Assembly: GCA_030537335.1 (NCBI GenBank)
Contig: JAUNNK010000015.1
Location: forward strand, 1-32,527
From: Clostridia bacterium
GTDB lineage: Bacteria > Bacillota > Clostridia > Christensenellales > Aristaeellaceae
DNA length: 32,527 nt
Direction: 5' to 3'
Shown one piece after another: positions 19,801 to 29,188 of this stretch (the stretch's first letter is position 1; every line of letters starts with the position of its first letter). The notes below the pieces were generated by a model. That model saw only the letters and a program-made list of their open reading frames with translations, made no database searches and had not been told where the DNA came from. The translations under genes and the position numbers were made by a program.

Positions 19801-21956
19801 CGGTCGCGGATTTCTCCGCATTGACCAACGGCCTTGTGAGCGTCAAGAATCTGGCAGCGGAAACCGTACAGGCGCTGATTGCCACCGGCCAGTGGACCAC
19901 TGAGACCATTACGCTGCCCCAGGAGGGAGCGCAGTGGGATCCGATCTCCGGCACATGGACGCGCACGATGCTCAATACCAACCAGACGGTGCTGAAATAC
20001 ACCGGCAGCAATCCTTTGAGATCCGGCGGCGGCAGCTCCGGTTCCGGAAGCAGCGGCGGCGGCGGTGGCGGCAAGGGCGGCGGTGGCGGCAGCTCAAGCA
20101 CTGAGGTCAGCAAATCCATCCAGAAGATGCTGGATCAAATGGACGAGGATCAGGGATTCGAGGATCACTACCGGAAGATGGCGCAGCTCGCGCAGGGCTA
20201 CCATGAAGCGCGGGGTGAGATCCAGGGCGTGATTCTCTACCTTGAGAAGGAGCGCACGCTGGTTGCGGACAACACGGAGACGCTGCGCGGCTATGTGCGC
20301 ACGCTGGAAACGCAGATCGAGCAGAAGCAGGCCGAGCTCGCCAAATACAAGGAGGGCTCGAAGAAGTACAAGCAGGCAGCTGTCGATCTGGAGGCGCTGC
20401 AGAGCGCGCATCAGCAGTACTCTGAGCAGCTGCTGGAGAACATGACCGATCTGGAGGAGCTGAAGGACCAGATTGAAGAATGGCACAATACCGTGCGCGA
20501 GATGGAGATCGACCTGCGGGAGCTGATCCACGACGCGATTCTGGATCGGGAGGCGCTGAACCAGCGGATGCTGGAGGGGCGCATCGATCTGGAAAACGAG
20601 CTGATGGACGTGCTGACGCGGCGATACGAAAAGGAGCGCGACGAGCTCATTGAGGTGGCGGAGCTGAAGCGCGAAGCGCTCAATGAGGAACTGTCTGCGC
20701 TGGACGAGCAGCTGGAGGCCCGGAAGAAGCTGAATGAGCAGCAGGATCGGGCAAAGCTGCTGGCGGAAAAGGAGGCGCAGCTCGCCAGAATCTCCGCCGA
20801 CCCCACCCGAAAGAAGGAGGAACTGGCGCTTCGCGAGGAGATTGCAGAGCTGCGGGAGGAGATGGCCTGGGAGCTGGCTGAGGAAGAGGTCAACGCCCAG
20901 AAGAAATCCATCGAAGCCCAGATTGACTCCATCGATGAATACATCGAATATGTGGAGAATTACTACAAAGAGCTGCTCTCCAATCCGAGAAAGCTGATCG
21001 AAGAGCTGCAGGAGCTGATGACCCGCTCGGATGAGGAAATCCTCGCATGGCTGGAGGCCAATCATGAGGAATACGAGACTGCAACGGACGCAACCCGGGA
21101 GAGCATGCGCCTGGGCTGGCAGGAGATGCTGGACGACATGCGCGGATACACGCAGACCTATTGGGACGAAGTAGAAGAAATCATCGCCCAGGGCGACGAC
21201 GCCATCATCGAGTTTCTGAAACAGAACTCTGCGGACTACAAGGAGGCCGGACGGCTGCAGGCGGAGGCTTATGTGGACGAATGGAAGAAGAAGCTGCAGG
21301 AGCTGAAGGACGCGATGAAATCTGTGTCCGATTCGCTCAGCAGCGTAAAGTATACATCCACTTCATCCAAGACAAGCGGCAGCTCCTCCAAAAGCGGCGG
21401 CAGTTCGGGAAGCGTGGCAAAGGTCACACTCTACCAGGCAACCTATCCCGCCATCGGCTCTGCCAAAGGTGGAACGCTGAAGGGTTATGCGACGGCGGAG
21501 GAGGCGCAGAAGGCGGCGCAGTCCAAGATCAATTCGATCTGTCGAGAGCAAAGCGGCAGCAGCTCCAGCATGATCGGCGAATGGGCGCGCAGCCTGTACA
21601 GCCAGATCAAGGTGACGGCGTACGCCCGGGGCGGCCTCGCCAGCACAACCGGCCTGGCTTGGCTGGACGGTACAAAGCAAAAGCCTGAGCGGATTCTGTC
21701 TCCCTATCAGACGGAACTGTTTGAAGATCTGCTCCATACGCTGCACGCCATTCGCACTTATCAGGCGCCGGCTGCTGCGGTACAGCCCCGGCTTCCGGAG
21801 TCTCAGCAGAGCGCGCTCCACATCGACAGCATCACCGTGCAGGTTCAAAGGCTGGAACGCGAGCAGGACTACGAGGAGATGGCCGAGCGCGTCGGGGAAC
21901 AGATCATGGAAAGGGTGTCCAGGGGCATGGCTGTGGGCGGCGTCCGGCTGGGATGA
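13893..21956 (+). CDS. Tape measure protein, very long
   Basis: 2687 aa with TAGs at 13926-13928, 14262-14264 and 14946-14948 (codons 12, 124 and 352), none in the remaining 2335 codons; TGA stop. ATG 13893 follows GGTGGTGAG. Residues 1-350 are coiled-coil rich. From about 352 a TP901-type tape-measure core is recognisable (KTMKVSATEIATAAVEFWRQG, ATNTMEISAQRAADVFAYL). A hydrophobic stretch lies near 696-765. A Gly/Ser linker (about 2043-2070) is followed by a long charged coiled coil to about 2480, a second Ser/Gly linker, and a C-terminus with GGLASTTGLAWLDG. It sets tail length and occupies the tube lumen until DNA ejection. Confidence 0.92.
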
Positions 21957-21986
21957 CCGCCCAGCCATATGCCGGAAAGGAGGACG

Positions 21987-23042
21987 ATGGAGGGATTTTC
22001 ATTTGCGGGCGTTCATTCGGGCGCCTTTGGCTGTTGGCACATCCCGGATGCAAAGGAGCGCGGCGGCGGTATGGAGGATTACGAACTTAGCGAGCTGGTT
22101 CCGGAAAACCGCGACGGCGGATACTATCTCGGCGTGCGCGCGAAGCCACGGGATTTTGAACTGAAGTGCTATTTTGAAGAAATCACAGAGGCCCAGTAGG
22201 AAGACATCTACCGCTGGCTGCGGCGCGGCATGCAGGGCGAGCTGGTTTTCGACGCGAGGCCCTATGTCTGCTATGACGCTGTGACCAGCAAACGGATTGC
22301 CATCAGCCTGTACGATTCAGAGGCGGCGGACGGTAAAATCCGCTATAGCGGTACCTTTACCGCATACTTCCGGTGCTACAATCCCTTTGGAAGGCTGAAA
22401 AGAATCTGGCATGACGGCGACGTGAGCGAAAGCGAGCTGATTCACACCGGCGTGCTCCCGGCAGGCATGAAGCCTGACATCCCGACTGCGGAAAGCCGGA
22501 ACCTTCTGTTGTACAATCCCGGCACGGAGCGGGCGCACACCGTGATCCGGATCGCCGGAGACGTCGGCAGCGGCCTTCTGATCCGCAATTTCACCACCGG
22601 CCAGCGCTGCAGCGTGGTTGGCCTGACCGCTGACAGTCTGCTGCCCGGAGCAGTGCTGGAGCTGGACAGCGCCATGGGCCAGACGCGGATTGCCCTGGGC
22701 GAAGATACGTCGCTGGCCTTTGCCCTGCACGACGAGGGGTACATCGAGCTGGCTCCCTGTACGCCCTTCGTTCGCTCCGTGAGGATTCGTCATGCAGCCG
22801 GGAGCAATGTGATTGCATCGGATGGATGCTTCGCGGCGCACATGGAGGGACAGTTTCTGTTTCTTGACGGCTGGAAAAAGCTCCGGCAGATCACCAGCGC
22901 CGACATGGCAATTCTCTCAGAGCCCGCCGACCGCGACGGTGAAACGGATACGCCCATCGTGACCATGAACGAAATCGAACTGAGCGGCGATGGGCTTGCA
23001 CTCACTCGGCTGGAAATTGACTGTATTCCCCGAATTCGCTGA
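21987..23042 (+). CDS. Distal tail protein (Dit)
   Basis: 351 aa with one TAG at 22197-22199 (codon 71); TGA stop. ATG 21987 is chosen because AAAGGAGG lies four bases upstream; an ATG at 21969 is also in frame. N-terminal Dit features: FSFAGVHSGAFGC, FELKCYFEEIT, IYRWLRRGMQGELVFDARPY and the YSGTFTAYFRCYNPFGR strands. The C-terminal half is a beta sandwich (LLLYNPGTERAHTVIRIAG) common in Dit proteins. It would form the hub between tube and tail tip. The TAG falls in the helix TEAQ-TAG-EDIYRWL, where an aliphatic residue or Met is usual. Confidence 0.85.
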
Positions 23043-23059
23043 CGAAGGAGGTGTTTCCA

Positions 23060-25543
23060 TTGGCGACCACGAGGTAGTCCATCCACGATATGAACCGGCA
23101 GAAGCTGTGCGAGTAGTATGACTCGGAGCTTCGGCCGGAGGGGCAGGCCTACGACCTGACCATCACCACGGAGATCAGCGGCTGGAAAGAACTGACGTTT
23201 TCACTCCCTCAGACCGTCAATGGGAAGCGAAACTTCCGCTGGGACTATATCCGCAGCGGCTATCTGGTGCGTCTGGAGCGGGATGGCGCGTATGACTGGT
23301 TCCTGCTCAATGCACCGAAGCGATCCCACAAGGGTCTGGCCGTCAGTGCGACCATCACCTGTCAGCACATCTGCGCGCAGCTCTCCAAGAAGAACCTGTA
23401 CCTCAGCTTCGATGACGGGAACGGCGTCGGTACCGCACAATTTCTTTTGGAACAGATTCTCCGGAACACCGGCTGGCGGCTGGACTTCTGCGAGACCTTT
23501 TACGAGCAGGACGGCGAAACCGAAAAGGTGCGCTCAATCAAGTCGGAGGGAAAGCGCGGAGCGTATCTTCTGATCTCCGATGTGTGCAAGCTGTTCGGCG
23601 CACGGCCGGTGTTTGACGGCGATTCCCGAAGCGTGCGCATCTGTTCGCTCAACCGCTATGAGGATCTGCTGGAACTCAGCTTCGGAAAGAACCTGACGGC
23701 AATCGACCGCAAGGAGGACGCCGAAAACATCGTCACCCGGCTGTACGTCGAGGGCGAATACAGCGATTCCGGTTATGTGGGCATTGACGAGGTCAATCTT
23801 ACAGGGCTTCCGTTTCTGCTGGATTTCTCCTATTTCAGGGAGCTGGGCGTATTCACGGACGCGCATCAAGCCGCGCTGGACGCATACCTGAGGGACGTCC
23901 GCACGGCCAAGGCCGACAGCTCGGAAACCGCCGCGCAGCTGATTGAAATGGACGGACAGCTCAACAGCCTGTGGGGCCAGACGGACTATGTGCTGTATGT
24001 TCTGGAGGACGGAGCCGCCAAACGCATAATTCCCGGCGGCGGTGCAACGGATGCGCAGACGGAAATCGGTGACGAGGACGTCGTAACCGTGCTGCTCTCC
24101 GACGGCACGCACCGGGAGCAGACCGGGCCCACCTTTGAAGCGGACGCGCAGTATGCGGTCAAATGGATTCAGCGTGCGTCCGGCGTCATTGGCGGCAGGG
24201 AGGTCGCCATTGAAGCGAAGCGCTCCAGCATTCAGAGCCTGTACCGTCAATATGAAAAGGAGACGGATGAAACCAAACGGCAAAGTCTGCTGGATCAGAT
24301 TGCAGCGTTGGAGGATGGGATTGCGCAGCTCTATGCGGGGACGGATACCGATGAGGGCCTATATGCGCTGATGCGAAGGGCTGTTCTGCTGGCGATCGAT
24401 CGCGACGATCTGCGACAGGTCTACGAGGCCTCCCTCTCCGGACAGGAGGCGATCGAAAACCGTTTTGCGGAAGCCATGGGCGACATGCTGATCGACGGCT
24501 ACTGGAGCAATACCAGCTACGCGCCCGGCCAGGAGGAGCTGCTGTACCGCGAGGCGTGCGAGGTCATGGAGCATCTGGCGAAGCCCACCGTCTCCTACAC
24601 GGCGAGCATTCAGAACCTCTCGGGCGTCAGCGGCTATGAACAGGAGCGCTTCACACTGGACGCCGCGCTGCGGATCCGGGACGAGGCGCTGTCGCTCAAC
24701 GACATGGCCTATGTCACCAAGCTGGTTGAGCACCCTGAAGAACCGGAGAAGGACGCGGTCACCATTTCCAACGATCTGACGCAGATCGGCGGCGTGTCGC
24801 TGGACAGCGTCATCAGCCGGATCACGGGCATCGCGGAACTCATCAATCAAAAGAAGGCGCTCTACGATCGCTCCCGGGTAATTACTGACCAGGGCTCCAT
24901 TCCCGCGCAGAGGCTGGAGGGCATGATCGACGTGTAGAAGACGCGGCTCACCTCCAGCGTCTCCAACTGGTACACCGATGAGAACGGCAATCTGATTCTG
25001 GAGGCGGTGAACGGGACAAGCGCCATGCAGCTGTGCGGCGAGGGCTTTATGATCGCCAGCAGCAGAAATGACGACGGCAGCTGGGACTGGCGTACTTTCG
25101 GCACCGGCGAGGGCTTTACAGCCGACCTGATCGTGACCGGCTTTCTTTCCGCCGATCGCATTCAGGCCCACTCCATCACGGCCAACCATCTCTCGGCAGA
25201 CGTGGGACAATCGCTGGATCTCTCCAGCAACACCTCGATCCGGATGACCGTGGAGAGCGCGGCGCTGAAGGCCGTGGGCTACCGGGTGGAGATCTGTTCC
25301 GAACACGGCGACGTGCTTTCCGACAGGGTGCCCTCCACGACGCTGCGTGCCCGGGTCTGGCAGGGCGGCACGGAGGTTACGGACGGCATCGACGCCTCGC
25401 GCTTTGTCTGGACGCGCCAGAGCAACGACGAAACCGCAGACCGGGTGTGGAATGCGGCGCATACAGGTGTGAAGGAAATCACGCTCACCACAGCGGACGT
25501 ACTCTACAGCGCAAATTATTCCTGCGATCTCCTCGAAGCATAA
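23060..25543 (+). CDS. Tail-associated baseplate protein (Tal-like)
   Basis: 827 aa with TAGs at 23075-23077, 23114-23116 and 24935-24937 (codons 6, 19 and 626); TAA stop. The start is TTG 23060, after AAGGAGGTG. The N-terminal 250 residues match the hub domain of siphoviral tail-tip proteins (IHDMNRQKLCE, AYDLTITTEISGWKEL, LVRLERDGAYDWFLL). A helical middle (about 280-600) carries DGYWSNTSYAPGQEELLYREA. After the last TAG come SNWYTDENGNLILE and a C-terminal Ig-like part. It forms the tail tip next to Dit. No peptidase motif that I can identify. The third TAG lies in EGMIDV-TAG-KTRLTSS, a position I expect to be hydrophobic. Confidence 0.8.
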
Positions 25544-25568
25544 TCATCGCTTCTTCTGATGCATGGCA

Positions 25569-25597
25569 TTGACGGCATGAGCAAATCATGATATAAT
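25569..25597 (+). promoter_or_regulatory. Sigma-70 promoter of the toxin-antitoxin moron
   Basis: -35 TTGACG (25569-25574), 17-bp spacer, -10 TATAAT (25592-25597), about 32 bp upstream of the antitoxin start. The strongest promoter in the window by sequence. Confidence 0.85.
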
Positions 25598-25629
25598 ATG
25601 ACTATGAGGAGTGAGCGGAGGTGTTTTGC

Positions 25630-25923
25630 ATGGAAATGATTCGGCCATCGGCGGATCTTCGCAACCATTACAGCGAGATTTCCAAGACCTGCCGGGAGAG
25701 TCGTCAGCCGGTGTACATTACGGTCAACGGCCGCGGCGATACGGTACTGATGGGACTTACAGAATATGAACAGATGCGTGCAGAGCTTGAACTGCTGCGC
25801 ACGCTTTCTGAGGCGGAGGAGGATGTGCGCGCCGGTCGCGTTGCACCCATCGAGGACACGTTTGGCGGCATCCGCGAGGCGCTGCTTGCCCGGAAACAGG
25901 ACGGAGGATCTGACGGAAAATGA
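25630..25923 (+). CDS. Phd/YefM-type antitoxin
   Basis: 97 aa, no TAG, TGA stop. ATG 25630 is preferred over GTG 25621 because GGAGGT (25617-25622) is then correctly spaced. The N-terminal fold is typical of Phd/YefM: MIRPSADLRNHYSEI, then QPVYITVNGRGDTVLMGLTEYEQM. The C-terminal half is charged and would wrap and neutralise the toxin. Such antitoxins also repress their own promoter together with the toxin. The toxin gene overlaps by 4 nt. Confidence 0.88.
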   Translation: MEMIRPSADLRNHYSEISKTCRESRQPVYITVNGRGDTVLMGLTEYEQMRAELELLRTLSEAEEDVRAGRVAPIEDTFGGIREALLARKQDGGSDGK

Positions 25924-26231
25924 AATACAGAATCCTCCGAACCGACAAGGCGAACGACCAGCTGTATTCCATACTCCAATATATCGCCGAGGATTCAGGC
26001 AGCGTGGACATTGCTCTGAATTACCTGGACGTTCTGGAAACTGAAATCAAAAAGCTGGAGACCGCACCCCACATGGGCAGCTATCCCCGATACAGCATTC
26101 TGCGAAAGCAGGGCTATCGGGTGCTGATCGTCCAGCGGCACCTTGTGTTCTACAAGGCGGATGATGAAAGGCGGGAAGTAATCATTTACGCTGTCGTAGA
26201 CTCCCGACAGCACTATGTCAACCTGATCTAA
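25920..26231 (+). CDS. RelE/ParE-superfamily toxin
   Basis: 103 aa, no TAG, TAA stop. It begins in an ATGA overlap with the antitoxin gene. The order DKANDQLYSILQYI, then ALNYLDVLETEIKKLETAPHMG, then YRVLIVQRHLVFYK and VIIYAVVDSRQHY is that of RelE/ParE toxins. Whether it cleaves mRNA (RelE-like) or poisons gyrase (ParE-like) cannot be told from the sequence. It and its antitoxin form a self-contained unit with promoter and terminator placed between tail-tip and fibre genes. Confidence 0.88.
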   Translation: MKYRILRTDKANDQLYSILQYIAEDSGSVDIALNYLDVLETEIKKLETAPHMGSYPRYSILRKQGYRVLIVQRHLVFYKADDERREVIIYAVVDSRQHYVNLI

Positions 26232-26243
26232 TAGGAACCCAAA

Positions 26244-26273
26244 GCGTCCTTTGTTCCGCAAAGGGCGTTTTTT
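26244..26273 (+). terminator. Intrinsic terminator of the toxin-antitoxin moron
   Basis: GCGTCCTTTG, loop TTCCG, CAAAGGGCGT, then a T-run (26268-26273). The 10-bp stem includes two G-T pairs. Confidence 0.8.
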
Positions 26274-26290
26274 CGTGAGGAGGCGAATCT

Positions 26291-28114
26291 ATGGCAATTA
26301 TCGCAACGGGCAGCAAGACGATCATCGATTTGACGGACGGAAAATCCTAGTCCGTCCATCTGGGGAGCAATCAGCCGCGAACGCAGATCCACGACGTCAA
26401 CGCCGGGACCTTTGTGCCGGACTGGACGAGCACAGCGGGCAAGCTGGTCATCACTCCCGTCATCTATGCCAACCAGGCGGCGATTCCCCTGACGAGCGCC
26501 GCGCTGTCGATCACATGGAAGCGCCGGGAGGGATCAGCCAATGAAGCGGCGCTGACTTCGGGCGAAACGGTGAGCGGCAACATTCTGACCGTATCGGCCA
26601 ATCAGCTTTCCGCAATTTCCAGCGGTCTGATCACCTACATCGCATATGTGACCTGGACCGATCCCGATAACGGCGTTCCGGTCAACGCCACTGCAGACAT
26701 CAGCTTTGCACTGGTATCCACCGGCGAAAATGCGAAAACCGCATGGATCGGCGGAGAGCAGGTGTTCAAGTATGCTGCGGGCAGTACGACCTCTGTGCCG
26801 GCGCAGATCGAACTCAACGCCAATCTGCAGAATGTTACCATGAGCAGGTGGCAGTACAGAGCAGCAGATGGCACGTGGACGGACTATCCCACCACCAGCG
26901 ACAATTCGAGCATCACCGGAACCACGCTGATCGTCAAGCCGACACACGGAATCTGGGTTGGCGACGCCGCGACCCTCCGCATCGTCACGAGCGACGCCAA
27001 TATTGGCGATACGACCAGCATCTACAAGGTTTCCGATGGCGCGGATGGCAGTACAGGCGCAGCGGGACAGAGTGCGCCGGTTGCCTTTCTCTCCAATGAG
27101 AACATCACCTTTGCGGGCAATGTCTCCGGACAGGTCGCTGCGATTACCAGGACCTGCAATGTCGTGGCCTATCGGGGAACGACCAAGGTCACGCCCACGG
27201 TGGGCTCCGTGACGGGCGCGCCGACCGGCATGACGGTCACCGTGGGCAGCGCGACGGCAAACGAGATTCCGATCTCGATCGCCATTGCCGCCAACGCGAC
27301 GCTCGGCGGCAGCGGTCCTCAGCAGGGAACGCTGTCCGTTCCCGTCACCGCGCCAGTCAGCACCACACTGACAATCGCCTGGAGCAAGGTCAACACGGGC
27401 GCGACCGGGGCAGCCGGGCAGAATGCGGTGGTGTTTTCTCTGTATGCCCCGTCGGGCACGGTGTTTGTCAACGGCGAGGGCACGCTGCCGATTCAGGTTG
27501 CAGCTTACAATGGTTCCACGCCCATTTCCAGCGGCGCGACCTATGCCTGGGCGAAGTATGCCAGCGGCAGCTGGACGACCATCTCCGGACAGACCGGAAG
27601 CAGCCTGACGGTTGCAGGCGCTGACGTCGCCGGCACGGCCAGCTACCGCTGCACCATGACCTACGGCGGCAAAACCTATCAGGACATTATCACGCTGATT
27701 GACAAGACGGACAACTACCAGCTGGATGTCGATTCCACGGCGGGAGACGTCTTCAAAAACAGCGTCGGCGAGAGCGTGCTCATCGCCCGCCTCTGGCAGA
27801 ACGGCGCCGAGGTGGATGCATTGAAGAGCACGACCTATGCCACTGCCGCGCCTGCGAGCCCTGCGACGGGTGATTTCTACTACCGGATCACCAAGTCCAC
27901 GCCGCAGATGGCGCTGATGCGCTACTCCGGCTCCGCCTGGACTGACGTTACGAGCAACGCCACATACGGTCATGCCCGAAGCTATACCTGGTACCGCCGG
28001 GACAAGGACGGCAATCCGCTGGATGGCGGCAAGGCCTTTGCCACGGGAAAGACCATCTATATCGATGGCGACGACGTGGACAACAAGACGGTCTTTGTCT
28101 GCGAGGTGGAATGA
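26291..28114 (+). CDS. Tail-tip/fibre protein with Ig-like domains
   Basis: 607 aa with one TAG at 26348-26350 (codon 20); TGA stop. ATG 26291 follows GAGGAGGCG. The N-terminus (IIDLTDGKS-TAG-SVHLGSNQPRTQ) is a common start of Bacillota tail-tip proteins. Next come several beta sandwich domains, including an Ig-like one around residues 400-470 (ATYAWAKYASGSW; GTASYRCTMTYGGKTY). Two short Gly-rich collagen-like pieces (DGADGSTGAAGQ, NTGATGAAGQ) act as hinges. It probably contributes to host-surface binding. The C-terminal DDVDNKTVFVCEVE closes another Ig-like domain. Confidence 0.7.
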
Positions 28115-29172
28115 TGATCGCACAGGCACAGAAGACGATCGTGGATCTCAACGATCCCATCCAGCAGGGGACGGCTCCGGCCGCCCCCGTGACAGGGATG
28201 CTCTGGTAGGATACTTCCCAGTCTCCATCGCAGCTCAGACGCTATACGGGCAGCGAATGGGAGCTGGTCAACGAGGTGCAGATCGGCGGCGTAAACCTGA
28301 TCGCAGGCAGCGCCAGCCATACCCTCGTGGCGACAGATGCAGACACCTATTGGGTGGCGGCGGATGAGCTCATGCGCGGAGGCAGCTACACCTTTTCTGT
28401 GGACGAGGTTCGTCTGACGGCAGGTACGGCGACAGGTGCGAGCTGGGCGCTGGTCAATCAGAACGATGGCGCGGTGAATCAGAGCGGCACGCTTGCGTTT
28501 TCTGAGAACCGGCAGACGGCGCAGTTTACGGTGCCTGCAGCAGACGGCAACTGGTCGCTGTATCTGTACGCGGGAATCCGCGGCGCCACAAGCGGCAACA
28601 CGGTCGTCTACGTGCGATCCATGCTGGAGGAGGGCGACATTGCTACCAGCTGGCGCGCTGCTCCGGAGGATACGGCCAATCAGATTGAACAGCTGATGGG
28701 AAGCATTTCCGGACTGGACAGCACGCTGGAGAGCCGCGTCCGGGCATTGATCTACTCTATGGAACTCTCGGGTCAGTTCGCCAGTGCAGAAGATTTTCTC
28801 AACGCGCTGAAGGACATCGAGCTGATCCGAAGTGAGCTGGCGCAGACGGACAGCAATCTGACGCTGACCTTCAGCCGCCTCGCCGCCGCCGAAAACGGAA
28901 TTGCCCAAATGTTCTCCTATTTTGAATTTGGCGACGACAACGGCACGCCCTATCTGGACATGGGCAGTTCCGCATCCAGCGTGAAGATGCGATTGACCAA
29001 TACGCGCCTCACATTCGTGCAGGCGGGCACGGAGCTGGCCTACTTCAGCGACAACAAGCTGTATGTCACCCGCCTGGAGGCCAGAGAGCAAATCTCCATT
29101 GGAACGGTGGAGAACGGCTATCTCGACATGGTGACCACGCCCACCGGCGTGGGCTTCAAATGGAGAACCTGA
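28111..29172 (+). CDS. Tail-tip protein, possible receptor-binding component
   Basis: 353 aa with one TAG at 28207-28209 (codon 33); TGA stop. The start overlaps the previous stop (ATGATGA). The N-terminus GMLW-TAG-DTSQSPSQLRRYTGSEWELV is the widespread LW-x-DTS module of tail proteins, where x is normally Leu, Val or Ile. A jelly-roll-like carbohydrate-binding region (about 70-180) follows, then a helical region (ENRVRALIYS type) and a C-terminal beta part (MRLTNTRLTFVQAGTELAYF) typical of siphoviral tail-tip proteins. Receptor binding is inferred. Confidence 0.65.
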
Positions 29173-29188
29173 CAGAGAGGTGAACGAA

